Shown here: positions 17,461 through 26,133 of the stretch, piece by piece
How the letters are laid out: the number at the start of each line of letters is the position of its first letter
Position numbering within the stretch: position 1 is the first letter of the stretch
Assembly: GCA_017470425.1 (NCBI GenBank)
Contig: JAFUYT010000021.1
Span: forward strand, 62,001-126,000
Source: Bacteroidaceae bacterium
GTDB taxonomy: Bacteria > Bacteroidota > Bacteroidia > Bacteroidales > Bacteroidaceae
Direction: 5' to 3'
DNA length: 64,000 nucleotides
The notes under the pieces: generated by a model
Seen by the model: the letters and a program-made list of their open reading frames with translations, nothing else
The model's database searches: none
Told to the model about the DNA's origin: nothing
Translations under genes and position numbers: made by a program

Positions 17461-18377
17461 GGTTCTAAATTGTATTTAGTCATGAGCTCGCGTAAGCGTT
17501 CCTGCGTCTGCTCGCGGAAACGGCGGGCAGCGGGAGAGTCGGGATCATCGGGACGATGCTGGAGAGCCTTGCGGATAGGTTCGTAATCAACCAGGTAGCG
17601 ACGTGTCTCGGCATCGAACCAGCGATCCGAGAAGCGCTCCCAGATGTAATCAACGGCCTGCTCCGAGGGGTGCAGGAGGTCAGGGGCATAGAAGCGGTAG
17701 TCGCGGAGCTCGTCGAGCTGGATCTCGTAGGCAGGGAAGTAGCAGACTTGTGCCGGGAACTTCTGTCGCACGGCCTCCACGGCCATGAGCAGCGTAGCCT
17801 TGGCGAGCTGGCTGTCATGAAACCCGTATTTGACATAGCGGAAGGGCGACACGGTGAAGATGATGCGTGCGCGGGGGAAGAGCTCGCAGAGGGTCTCGAG
17901 CGTCGCCGTGCACTGCGTCAGCCCCATCGTCTTCTCGGTGAACTCCGCCTGCGGCCGCTTGTGGCAGTTGCCCACGATGAGGCGGCTGTCGGTGCGCTCG
18001 TAGTAGCGGTTGGTGCCGAGCGTGATGACGAGCGTGTCCGGCGCCCAGCTGAAGAGCCGTCCGCGGGCGGCGAGGAACGCCGAGCGACAGGCATCCAGCG
18101 TAGTGGCGCTGAAGTGGGTGTCGAGGAGCCAGCAGTGCCAGCGCTGCTCCTCGTCCTCGAAATAGAGGGATTTGCACATAGGGTCCTGCGTGAGCACTTG
18201 CAGGATGCTCAGCGGATTGTACAGCACGCCCATCGGGTTCACGAGGGCGGGGAGGCCGCTTTGCCGCATCTTGGCGCCGATGTACTCTGCGAAGCAGGAG
18301 CCGATGAACGCCACGCGGTTATGAAGTCCAAGGGGATGTTCCAGTGACGGAATCTCTACGGGAGTCATGAGTTTCAT
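17457..18377 (-). CDS. GSCFA domain protein
   Basis: A 306-residue protein with the family signature FIGSCFAEYIG near residue 29 and later NPMGVLYNP, VITLGTNRYYE and LLHPSEQAVDYIW, a pattern like SGNH/GDSL hydrolases (Ser in GSCF, final Asp/His in DLLHPS). Function is not established; in Bacteroidota it commonly precedes murF-alr, as here with a 4-base overlap, suggesting a cell-wall role. The start is uncertain: the minus-strand TACCTTTG box (18382-18389) ends 4 bases before the ATG at 18377, so the transcript is nearly leaderless or starts translation at ATG 18368. Confidence 0.88.
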   Translation of the reverse strand: MKLMTPVEIPSLEHPLGLHNRVAFIGSCFAEYIGAKMRQSGLPALVNPMGVLYNPLSILQVLTQDPMCKSLYFEDEEQRWHCWLLDTHFSATTLDACRSAFLAARGRLFSWAPDTLVITLGTNRYYERTDSRLIVGNCHKRPQAEFTEKTMGLTQCTATLETLCELFPRARIIFTVSPFRYVKYGFHDSQLAKATLLMAVEAVRQKFPAQVCYFPAYEIQLDELRDYRFYAPDLLHPSEQAVDYIWERFSDRWFDAETRRYLVDYEPIRKALQHRPDDPDSPAARRFREQTQERLRELMTKYNLEP

Positions 18378-18381
18378 ACTG

Positions 18382-18389
18382 CAAAGGTA
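18382..18389 (-). promoter_or_regulatory. Promoter -7 box of GSCFA/murF-alr
   Basis: CAAAGGTA on + equals TACCTTTG on the minus strand, unusually close to the start codon. Confidence 0.65.
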
Positions 18390-18431
18390 CATTATTTTTG
18401 GAATTTGAGCACGCAAATCATGAATTTAATG

Positions 18432-18439
18432 TATCTTTG
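18432..18439 (+). promoter_or_regulatory. Promoter -7 box of dxs
   Basis: TATCTTTG, 17 bases before the ATG; divergent from the GSCFA promoter 43 bases away. Confidence 0.7.
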
Positions 18440-18456
18440 CCGCGAAAAACTGACTC

Positions 18457-20361
18457 ATGACAGAAAAGAACCTACAAGAATACCCGCTGCTGGAGCAGAT
18501 TCCACTGCCCGCCTACCTGCGCCAGCTGCCGCTGGAGCAACTGCCGGAGGTGTGCCGCGAGCTGCGGCAGAACCTGATTGCGGAGCTCTCCGACAACCCC
18601 GGCCATTTCGCGTCGAGCCTCGGCGTGGTAGAGCTGACGGTGGCGCTGCACTATGTCTATGACACGCCCTACGACCGCCTCGTCTGGGACGTAGGGCATC
18701 AGGCCTATGCCCACAAGCTGCTGACAGGCCGCCGCGCCACATTCTCCACGAACCGCCACTTCCACGGCCTGCGTCCCTTCCCGTCGCCCGCCGAGAGCGA
18801 GTACGACAGCTTCACGGCTGGCCACGCCTCCAACAGCATCAGCGCCGCGCTGGGCATGGCCCTCGCCGCCAAGGCCAAGGGGGAGACGAAGCGCCACGTG
18901 GTGGCCGTCATCGGCGACGGTGCCATGAGCGGAGGTCTCGCCTTCGAGGGTCTGAACAACGCCGCCAACACGCCCAACGACGTGCTCATCATCCTGAACG
19001 ACAACAATATGAGCATCGACCGCAGCGTCGGCGGTATGAAGAACCTGCTGCACCAGCTGCAGATCAATCCCACCTACAATCGCTTGCGCTACAAGGCGGC
19101 ACGCAAGCTGCTCTCGTGGGGATTCATCAGCGAGCGGAGCAAGAAGAGCATCCTGCGCTTCAACAACTCACTGAAGAGCCTCATCAACCACCAGCAGAAC
19201 GTGTTCGAGGGCATGGACATCCGCTACTTCGGCCCCACCGACGGCCACGATGTCATCGAGCTCGTGCGCACGTTGCGCGTCATCAAGGACATGGAAGGCC
19301 CGAAGCTGCTGCACATCCACACCGTCAAGGGCAAGGGCTTCGAGCCTGCGGAGCACGGCGGTGCCGTCTGGCACGCCCCCGGCAAGTTCGATCCCCAAAC
19401 AGGCGAGCGGCTGCAATGCGACGAGACAGGGCTCCCGCCGAAGTTCCAGGACGTGTTCGGTAACACCTTATTAGAACTCGCGCGCGCGAACGATCGCATC
19501 GTCGGCGTGACACCCGCCATGCCCACGGGCTGCTCCATGAGCATCATGATGAACGCCATGCCCGAGCGTGCCTACGACGTGGGCATCGCCGAGGGCCACG
19601 CCGTGACCTTCTCCGCAGGCATGGCCAAGGACGGCCTCATACCTTTCTGCAACATCTACAGTTCGTTTGCGCAGCGCGCCTACGACAACCTGATCCACGA
19701 CGTCTGCATCTCACGCCTCAATGTGGTGCTGTGCCTGGACCGCGCCGGTCTCGTCGGCGAGGACGGCCCCACGCATCATGGCGCCTTCGACCTGGCCTAC
19801 CTGCGCCCCATCCCGGGGCTGACCATTGCCTCGCCGATGGACGAGCACGAGCTGCGCCACCTGATGTACACAGCCCAGCTGCCCGAGAAGGGTCCCTTCG
19901 TGATCCGCTACCCGCGCGGCCGCGGCTCGCTCGCCGACTGGGAGTGTCCGATGCACGAGATTCCCGTGGGCCGCGGGCGACGCCTGAAGGACGGCCACGA
20001 CGTGGCCGTGCTGACCATCGGTCCCATCGGCGTGGCCGCACGGGAAGCCATCCGCCAGGCCGAAGCGGAGCACCCGGGCTGGAGCGTGGCACACTACGAC
20101 ATGCGCTTCCTGAAGCCTCTGGACGAGACATTGCTCACGGAGGTGGCCGCACGCTTCCGCCGCATCGTGACGGTGGAGGACGGCGTGCGCACGGGCGGCC
20201 TAGGCACAGCGGTGCTGGAGTGGCTCTCGGACCACGGCATGAGCATCCCCGTGACGCGGCTGGGGCTCCCGGACGCGTTCGTGGAACACGGCTCCCTGAA
20301 AGAACTCCACCACCTCTGCGGCATCGATATCGAAGGCATCAAGCGTGCGCTGGTATTATGA
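18457..20361 (+). CDS. dxs: 1-Deoxy-D-xylulose-5-phosphate synthase
   Basis: A 634-residue thiamine-diphosphate enzyme that joins pyruvate and glyceraldehyde 3-phosphate, the first step of the MEP isoprenoid pathway. Visible features: [15 protein letters not shown], the ThDP-binding segment [17 protein letters not shown] ending in [15 protein letters not shown], the transketolase central domain with [17 protein letters not shown], and the C-terminal domain ending with [11 protein letters not shown]. Length is normal. Its TGA stop lies inside the first unit of a 7-nt tandem repeat, so the last residues (VL) and the stop touch the repeat. Single-gene unit by position. Confidence 0.96.
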   Translation: MTEKNLQEYPLLEQIPLPAYLRQLPLEQLPEVCRELRQNLIAELSDNPGHFASSLGVVELTVALHYVYDTPYDRLVWDVGHQAYAHKLLTGRRATFSTNRHFHGLRPFPSPAESEYDSFTAGHASNSISAALGMALAAKAKGETKRHVVAVIGDGAMSGGLAFEGLNNAANTPNDVLIILNDNNMSIDRSVGGMKNLLHQLQINPTYNRLRYKAARKLLSWGFISERSKKSILRFNNSLKSLINHQQNVFEGMDIRYFGPTDGHDVIELVRTLRVIKDMEGPKLLHIHTVKGKGFEPAEHGGAVWHAPGKFDPQTGERLQCDETGLPPKFQDVFGNTLLELARANDRIVGVTPAMPTGCSMSIMMNAMPERAYDVGIAEGHAVTFSAGMAKDGLIPFCNIYSSFAQRAYDNLIHDVCISRLNVVLCLDRAGLVGEDGPTHHGAFDLAYLRPIPGLTIASPMDEHELRHLMYTAQLPEKGPFVIRYPRGRGSLADWECPMHEIPVGRGRRLKDGHDVAVLTIGPIGVAAREAIRQAEAEHPGWSVAHYDMRFLKPLDETLLTEVAARFRRIVTVEDGVRTGGLGTAVLEWLSDHGMSIPVTRLGLPDAFVEHGSLKELHHLCGIDIEGIKRALVL

Positions 20362-20435
20362 ATTGTGAATTATGAATTGTGAATTATGAATTGCGAATTG
20401 TGAATTATGAATTGTGAATTATGAATTATGAATTG
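20355..20435. repeat. 7-nt tandem repeat (AATTATG/AATTGTG), dxs-trkA spacer
   Basis: About eleven imperfect copies of AATTATG, AATTGTG or AATTGCG fill the whole 76-base spacer and include the dxs stop codon. AT-rich in strong contrast to both neighbours. Confidence 0.95.
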
Positions 20436-20437
20436 AC

Positions 20438-21817
20438 ATGAAAATAATCATCGCCGGTGCAGGAGCGGTCGGCAGCCATCTGGCAGCCCTGCTCACGAAA
20501 GAGAACCACGACATCGTCCTGCTGGATGAGGACAGCGCCAAGCTGGCCGCCATCAGCGACGGGCTGGATCTGATGACCCTGAACGTCTCGCCAACGAGCA
20601 TCAGCGGCCTGAAGGAAGCGGGGACGCCGCAGGCGGATCTGTTCATCGCCGTGACACCCTCCGAGACGAAGAACCTGACGTGCTCCATGCTGGCCCACAG
20701 CCTGGGCGCCAAGAAGACCGTGGCGCGCATCGACAATGCCGAGTACCTGAAGCCGGCGAACCGCGATTTCTTCACCTCGCTGGGCATCAGCTCCCTCATC
20801 TATCCCGAGGTGCTGGCAGCGCAGGAGATCGTGGCGGGCGTGCAACGCTCGTGGGTGCGGCAATGGTGGGAGGTGCACGGCGGCGCCCTCGTCATCCTGG
20901 GCATCAAGCTGCGCGAGGAGGCCGTGGCGCTCTTCGGACAGCCGCTCAAGGACCTGTGCAAACCCGACTCACCCTACCACATCGTGGCCATCAAGCGCGA
21001 CGAAGAGACGATCATCCCTGGCGGCTTCGACGAGCTGAAGTTGGGCGACATCGCCTACTTCATGACAACGAAGAAGTTCGTGCCCAGCATCCGGCAACTG
21101 GTGGGCAAGGACAGCTACCCCGACGTGAAGAAAGTCATGATCATGGGCGGCGGGCGCATCGCCGTACAGACCTGCCACCGGCTGCCTGACTACATGGACG
21201 TGAAGCTTATCGAGCAGGACGCCGACCGCAGCCGCAAGCTGACGGAGCTGCTCGACAACGACAACGTGCTCATCATCAACGGCGACGGCCGCGACACGCA
21301 GCTGCTGCTGGAGGAAGGCATCCGACAGACGCAGGCTTTCTGCGCCCTCACGGCCGAGACGGAGACGAACATCCTGGCGTGCCTCGCCGCCAAGCGCATG
21401 GGCGTGCGCAAGACGGTGGCGCTCGTGGAGAACTCGGAGTATATCACGATGGCAGAGAAGCTGGACATCGGCACCATCATCAACAAGAAGGCCATCGCCG
21501 CAGGCCACATCTACCAGATGCTGCTGGCGGCGGACGTGGCGAGCGTGAAGAGCCTCACCATCGCCGACGCCGACGTGGCGGAGTTCGATGTCAGCGAGGG
21601 CGCCCTCGTGACGCGGCAGCCGGTCATGAAGCTGGGTCTGCCGAAGGGCATCACCATCGGCGGCATCGTGCGGGGCGGCGAGGGGTTCCTCGTCAACGGC
21701 AGCACGCAGATCATGCCGGGCGACCGCGTCGTGGTGTTCTCGCGCACGGCGCTGTTCAAGCAGCTGGACCGCTTCTTCAAGAAGCCCGAGGGCGGTCTGT
21801 TCTCCATCTTCCATTAA
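20438..21817 (+). CDS. trkA: Trk potassium uptake regulator TrkA
   Basis: A 459-residue cytoplasmic protein with two Rossmann RCK-N/RCK-C halves. The N-terminal NAD(H) loop is IIAGAGAVGSHLAALL; the second half repeats the fold with VMIMGGGRIAVQTC and VALVENSEYI. Each half ends with a TrkA-C domain (LKLGDIAYFM and IMPGDRVVVFSR). It binds the membrane part TrkH and gates potassium uptake; no trkH is in the neighbourhood, which is unusual for Bacteroidales, where the two genes are often adjacent. No internal insert is seen. Confidence 0.94.
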   Translation: MKIIIAGAGAVGSHLAALLTKENHDIVLLDEDSAKLAAISDGLDLMTLNVSPTSISGLKEAGTPQADLFIAVTPSETKNLTCSMLAHSLGAKKTVARIDNAEYLKPANRDFFTSLGISSLIYPEVLAAQEIVAGVQRSWVRQWWEVHGGALVILGIKLREEAVALFGQPLKDLCKPDSPYHIVAIKRDEETIIPGGFDELKLGDIAYFMTTKKFVPSIRQLVGKDSYPDVKKVMIMGGGRIAVQTCHRLPDYMDVKLIEQDADRSRKLTELLDNDNVLIINGDGRDTQLLLEEGIRQTQAFCALTAETETNILACLAAKRMGVRKTVALVENSEYITMAEKLDIGTIINKKAIAAGHIYQMLLAADVASVKSLTIADADVAEFDVSEGALVTRQPVMKLGLPKGITIGGIVRGGEGFLVNGSTQIMPGDRVVVFSRTALFKQLDRFFKKPEGGLFSIFH

Positions 21818-21866
21818 AGGAAAACCCTTTTTATACACCTATTTATTCACCCTTAAAAAGAAAAGA

Positions 21867-24026
21867 ATGAAGAATTCAAGACAAAACGCACCCTCCCTCG
21901 CAGGGAGGGTGAGAGGCCGGACGGCCACCTTCCGCCGGTTCTCGCGCGGCGGCTACGCCATCTTTGCCAGCCTGCACCGCGAAGTGCGCATCGGCGTGCT
22001 CACGGTAGGGATGCTGGCCAGCGTGAACATCCCCAAGGCACAGGCGCTGCAAGTGAGCACCCACCCCGACACCGAGGACAGCGCCGACGAGAAGGAACTC
22101 GCGGAGGTCTCCGTAGCGGGCACGATGGCGCCGCTGACGGCCCTGCAGTCCGCCCGCATCGTGGGCGTCATCACCCGCCAGGAGATTGAATCGTCGGCGG
22201 CGCAAAGCGTCAACGACCTCTTGAAATTAGCCGTCGGCGTAGATGTCCGGCAGCGCGGCGGCTTTGGTATTCAGACGGACATCAGCATTGATGGCGGCAC
22301 GTTCGACCAAATCACTCTTCTGCTGAACGGCGTCAACATCAGTTCCCCCCACACAGGCCATCTGGCCGCAGACTTCCCCGTCAGCCTCTCCGACATCGAG
22401 CGCATCGAGGTGCTCGAGGGCGCTGCCTCACGCGTCTATGGCGCCTCCGCCTTCGGGGGAGCCATCAACATCGTGACAAAAAGACCCACCTCCAACCTCT
22501 CCCGTGAGGGAGGGGAGACCTCCGGTGAGGGAGGCAAGAACCATTTATTCTCCGTTGATGCCGGCGTGCACGGCGGCAGCTACCTGACCTTGGGCGGCGA
22601 TGCACGCGTGGCACTGTCTGCACGTCCGTCAAGCCCCTCCCTGACGGGAGGGGTATGGGGTGGGTCTTTATCTGCCACCTACCAGCGCAGCGACGGCGCC
22701 ACGACGAACTCCGACTTCCAGCGCGGCCAGGCCTACCTCAGCGGCGGCTACGATGCCGAGAGCTTCCGCATCGACCTGCAGGCGGGCTACAGCCAGAAGG
22801 CCTACGGCGCCAACACGTTCTACAGCGCCGCCTACCCGAATCAGTATGAGCGCAACCGCCGCTTTTTCGTCAGCCTCGGCGCCGAGACGAAAGGGCGCGT
22901 GCGCGTGCGTCCGGAAGTCTATTGGAACCGCCTCCTGGACAACTTCGAGCTCATCCGCGACACGCCCACGGGCGAGAACTTCCACCGCTCGGACGTGCAC
23001 GGAGCTCGCGTCAGCGCCGACCTGCGCTGGGCAGCAGGGCGCACCGCCCTCGGCGCAGAGGTGCGCGAGGAGGGCATCTACAGCACCGCCCTCGGCCTGC
23101 CACTGAACAACCCGACGACCCACAAGGTGCCGGGCGAGGACCTCTTCTACGCGAAGCACGACAACCGCACCAACTTCAGCATCAACGCAGAGCACAACAT
23201 CCTGCTGCCCCGCTTCACGGCCAGCATCGGCGTGCTGGCGAACTACAACACACGCTTCGACAGCCGCCTGCGCTTCTACCCCGGCGTAGATCTGGCCTAC
23301 ACGCCGGCAACCCACTGGCGCCTGTTCGCGTCCTACAACAAGGGCTTCCGCCTGCCCACCTTCACCGACCTCTACTACAAGAGTCCCACCCACGAGGGCA
23401 ACCAGGGCATGAGCGCCGAGGAGAGCCACAGCGTGCAGCTCGGCGCCACCTACCGCACGGAGGCCGTCGATGCCACCGTGAAGGCTTTCTACCACCGCGG
23501 CACGAACATGATCGACTGGGTGATGTACACGGCGGACGATGTCTTCCACAGCGCCAACTTCGACCTGGACAATATGGGCGTGCAGGCACAGGCCACCGTG
23601 CGCTTTGCGCCGCTCTTCGGGAAGGCGGACAGCTACCTCCAGCGCCTCAGCGTGGGCTACACCTATCTCCACCAGCAGCGGCGCGACGACACGGAGATCT
23701 ACAAGTCGAACTACGCCATGGAGTACCTGCGCCACAAGCTGGTGGCGACGCTCGATCACCGCATCGTCTCGCACCTCAGCGCCTCGTGGTGCGTGCGCTG
23801 GCAGGACCGCATGGGCGACTACATCCTCTACGAGGACGGGCGCTCCACGGGGCAGCTCGTCAGCTACTCGCCCTACGCCACGCTGGACCTGAAGCTGCGC
23901 TGGACGGATCGCCACTATGAGGTGTGGGTCGAGGGCACGAACCTCACCAACCACACCTACTACGACCTGGGCAACATCCCGCAGCCCGGCATCGTCGTGC
24001 TCGCCGGAGCACGGGTGAGGTTCTAA
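21867..24026 (+). CDS. TonB-dependent outer-membrane receptor
   Basis: A 719-residue receptor. After a palindrome-encoded N-terminus comes FSRGGYAIFASLHREVRIGVL, the extended signal region typical of BtuB-like receptors in Prevotella and Bacteroides, cleaved near QALQ. The plug (about 90-195) shows VNDLLKLAVGVDVRQRGG, IDGGTFDQITLLLNGV and VYGASAFGGAINIVTKRP; the barrel runs to the end with the final aromatic-like pattern ARVRF. There is no carboxypeptidase-like N-terminal domain, so it is not SusC-like; vitamin or metal-chelate uptake is likely, ligand unknown. Residues 8-15 and 205-267 are palindromic insert segments. It stands alone. Confidence 0.92.
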   Translation: MKNSRQNAPSLAGRVRGRTATFRRFSRGGYAIFASLHREVRIGVLTVGMLASVNIPKAQALQVSTHPDTEDSADEKELAEVSVAGTMAPLTALQSARIVGVITRQEIESSAAQSVNDLLKLAVGVDVRQRGGFGIQTDISIDGGTFDQITLLLNGVNISSPHTGHLAADFPVSLSDIERIEVLEGAASRVYGASAFGGAINIVTKRPTSNLSREGGETSGEGGKNHLFSVDAGVHGGSYLTLGGDARVALSARPSSPSLTGGVWGGSLSATYQRSDGATTNSDFQRGQAYLSGGYDAESFRIDLQAGYSQKAYGANTFYSAAYPNQYERNRRFFVSLGAETKGRVRVRPEVYWNRLLDNFELIRDTPTGENFHRSDVHGARVSADLRWAAGRTALGAEVREEGIYSTALGLPLNNPTTHKVPGEDLFYAKHDNRTNFSINAEHNILLPRFTASIGVLANYNTRFDSRLRFYPGVDLAYTPATHWRLFASYNKGFRLPTFTDLYYKSPTHEGNQGMSAEESHSVQLGATYRTEAVDATVKAFYHRGTNMIDWVMYTADDVFHSANFDLDNMGVQAQATVRFAPLFGKADSYLQRLSVGYTYLHQQRRDDTEIYKSNYAMEYLRHKLVATLDHRIVSHLSASWCVRWQDRMGDYILYEDGRSTGQLVSYSPYATLDLKLRWTDRHYEVWVEGTNLTNHTYYDLGNIPQPGIVVLAGARVRF
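21889..21911. repeat. Short palindrome at the start of the TonB receptor
   Basis: CACCCTCCCT, loop CGC, AGGGAGGGTG: perfect 10-bp arms 22 bases after the start codon, encoding part of APSLAGRVRG. Confidence 0.8.
22481..22667. repeat. Inverted-pair palindromic element inside the TonB receptor
   Basis: Starts AAGACCCACC and ends GGTGGGTCTT. The two ~35-bp ends are inverted copies of each other (six mismatches by eye), each with an inner CTCCCGTGAGGGAG-type palindrome. The core between them is ordinary barrel-like coding sequence (HLFSVDAGVHGG), so part may be original gene. In frame. Confidence 0.85.
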
Positions 24027-24069
24027 AGAACACTTTTCTCACCGTTCAGCACAAAATAATTCACCTTTC

Positions 24070-24110
24070 GTCGGGCGCAAGTCATAAATTATCACTAATT
24101 TTGCGCCCGA
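24070..24110 (+). promoter_or_regulatory. Promoter and hairpin of the amidase-MCE unit
   Basis: TAATTTTG at 24096-24103 is the -7 box, 9 bases before the ATG. Ten-base arms TCGGGCGCAA (24070-24079) and TTGCGCCCGA (24101-24110) flank it as an inverted repeat, a possible operator. Confidence 0.5.
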
Positions 24111-24111
24111 A

Positions 24112-24882
24112 ATGAGAAAGCTACTATTCCTTCTGGCACTGATGCTCGTGTGGTCTGCCGCTGTGCAGACCGCACGGGCACAGTCTGCCAAACCCTTCAC
24201 CCTCGTGCTTGACGCGGGCCACGGCGGCAAAGACCCCGGCGCACTCGGCACTGCGGGCAAGGAGAAGAACATCAACCTCGCCGTGGCACTCGCCGTGGGA
24301 CGGCTCGTGGAGCAGAACCTCAAGGACGTGAAAGTCATCTACACGCGCAAGACCGACGTCTTCGTGGAGCTCGACGAGCGCGCTGCCATCGCCAACCGCG
24401 CCAAGGCCAACCTCTTCGTGAGCATCCACACCAACGCCCTCCCCAAAGGAGCACAGGGACGCGGCTCCGAGACCTACACGCTCGGTATGCACCGCGCCGC
24501 CGACAACCTCGACGTGGCCAAGCGCGAGAACGCCGCCATCATGCTCGAGAAAGACTACGAGAGCCGCTACGAGGGTTTCGACCCCAAGAGCGCCGAGAGC
24601 TACATCATCTTCGAGTTCATGCAGGACAAGAACATGGAACAGAGCGTGAAGCTCGCCACCCTCATCCAGCAGCAGTTCCGTGCCGCAGGCCGCATCGACA
24701 AGGGCGTGCACCAGGCCGGCTTCCTCGTCCTGCGCGCCACCTCCATGCCCTCCTGCCTCGTGGAACTCGGTTACATCACCACCGCCTCCGAGCAGGCCTA
24801 CCTGACCAGCGACCGCGGTGTCAACGAGCTGGCCATGAGCATCTATCAAGCAATCAAGAAATATAAAGCCACACAACAATGA
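24112..24882 (+). CDS. N-acetylmuramoyl-L-alanine amidase (Amidase_3)
   Basis: A 256-residue exported enzyme that cuts the peptide from MurNAc in peptidoglycan. Signal peptide ends ARAQ. The zinc site is visible: LDAGHGGKDPGA (first His), the Glu of GRGSETYTLG, and SIHTNA (second His), and a late CLVELGYITT segment carries the catalytic Glu. Length is normal for a minimal AmiC-type catalytic domain, with no AMIN domain. Its last four bases overlap the start of the MCE gene, so they are co-expressed, an arrangement common in Bacteroidota. Confidence 0.94.
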   Translation: MRKLLFLLALMLVWSAAVQTARAQSAKPFTLVLDAGHGGKDPGALGTAGKEKNINLAVALAVGRLVEQNLKDVKVIYTRKTDVFVELDERAAIANRAKANLFVSIHTNALPKGAQGRGSETYTLGMHRAADNLDVAKRENAAIMLEKDYESRYEGFDPKSAESYIIFEFMQDKNMEQSVKLATLIQQQFRAAGRIDKGVHQAGFLVLRATSMPSCLVELGYITTASEQAYLTSDRGVNELAMSIYQAIKKYKATQQ

Positions 24883-25772
24883 AAATCCCCCGCGAAGCCA
24901 AGATCGGCGTGGCGGCCGTCATCGCCCTGGTGCTTCTCTACGCCACCATCAAGTTCCTACAGGGTGTCAACCTGTTCTCCACACAGGACACCTACTACAT
25001 CAACTTCCGCAACGCCAAGGCGCTCGCCAAGAGCAGCCCCGTCTATGCCGACGGCTACGACGTGGGCATCGTTGCCGACATCCGCTACGACTACGACCAC
25101 CCCGGCACGGGCGTCATCGTGCAGATCGCCGTGGAGCACGGTATGCGCATCCCCGCAGGCACCACCGCCGTCCTCGATGAGGCCATGCTCGGCGGCTGCT
25201 CACTGAACCTGCACATGGGTAACAGCCCCGTGGAGCGCTACAGCGTCGGCGACACCATCCCCTCCGCAGAGAACAACGGGCTCATGGCCCGCGCCGCAGA
25301 GATGATCCCCAAGCTCGAGGCCACCCTTGCCAAGGTAGATACCCTACTGACAACCCTCAACAAAGTCGTCGGAGACCCGCACATCCAGCAAGTCCTGGCT
25401 AACGCCGAGGCCCTCACCGCCAACCTCGACCAAAGCAGCCGACAGCTCAACCAGCTCCTGAGCCGCGACATCCCGCAGATGGCACAGACCTTCAACCAGG
25501 CCGGACAGAACGTGGTCACCCTCACCGACAACCTCAACCACCTCGACCTCGAGACCACCATGAGCCGTGTCAACCAGACCCTCGCCGACGTCAACCAGAC
25601 CACCGCACGCCTCACCTCCACGGACAACAATGTGGGCCTGCTGCTCAACGACACCACCCTCTACCACGACCTCAACCGCACCGCCACGGGAGCCGCCGAC
25701 CTCCTCGAGGACTTCAAGGCACACCCCAAACGCTACATCCACTTCTCCGTTTTCGGAAAGAAGGACAAATAA
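24879..25772 (+). CDS. MCE/MlaD family protein
   Basis: A 297-residue protein with one N-terminal membrane anchor (about 8-27) and an MlaD/MCE beta-barrel domain (about 38-115, with NAKALAKSSPVYADGYDVGIV). A long coiled-coil tail (about 145-285) has repeats of NQL/LNQ-type heptads. MCE proteins form hexameric lipid-shuttling rings between the membranes. No permease or ATPase of an Mla system is adjacent. The start overlaps the amidase stop by 4 bases. Confidence 0.9.
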   Translation: MKIPREAKIGVAAVIALVLLYATIKFLQGVNLFSTQDTYYINFRNAKALAKSSPVYADGYDVGIVADIRYDYDHPGTGVIVQIAVEHGMRIPAGTTAVLDEAMLGGCSLNLHMGNSPVERYSVGDTIPSAENNGLMARAAEMIPKLEATLAKVDTLLTTLNKVVGDPHIQQVLANAEALTANLDQSSRQLNQLLSRDIPQMAQTFNQAGQNVVTLTDNLNHLDLETTMSRVNQTLADVNQTTARLTSTDNNVGLLLNDTTLYHDLNRTATGAADLLEDFKAHPKRYIHFSVFGKKDK

Positions 25773-25874
25773 CACGTAATAAGAAAATTTTCCAAATAAG
25801 CACCCACTTCGGAGAGAACAACAACCGCCCGCGCCTAACCCTCTTAATTTAGGCCGCTTATACCCCGAATGAGA

Positions 25875-25916
25875 GACTTGGCTCCCGCGCATCACCGCGA
25901 GAGCCAAGTCTTTTTT
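25875..25916 (+). terminator. Rho-independent terminator after the MCE gene
   Basis: GACTTGGCTC (25875-25884) pairs with GAGCCAAGTC (25901-25910), extended by an inner CGCG pair, and followed by TTTTTT. The rest of 25773-26057 shows no gene and no DnaA-box cluster. Confidence 0.85.
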
Positions 25917-26057
25917 CATCAGCGAGTTAGACCGATGCAAGACTCCGCCGCAAGATGTTTCAAAGAGTGGTGCGCAAGAGGGTGAAAACGTGCCGCTTAG
26001 GAACCCATGCCCACATCTTTTTTCAGACGACCATTTGGCCATTCCGCGAAAAAGCTC

Positions 26058-26065
26058 TAACTTTG
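26058..26065 (+). promoter_or_regulatory. Promoter -7 box of dnaA
   Basis: TAACTTTG, 68 bases before the chosen ATG at 26134. Confidence 0.6.
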
Positions 26066-26133
26066 CACCGCAATTCGCCTCCGGACGAAACCTGCTCTTA
26101 CATTATATATATATAGACCACTTACCCAAAAGA

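Noticed and set aside
24027-24111. Small RNA gene between the receptor and amidase
   Set aside because: The hairpin arms surround a promoter box and the region is only 85 bases; an operator is the simpler reading.
25773-26133. oriC next to dnaA
   Set aside because: No cluster of TTATCCACA-type DnaA boxes or AT-rich unwinding region could be seen on either side of dnaA. Origin prediction by GC skew would decide.
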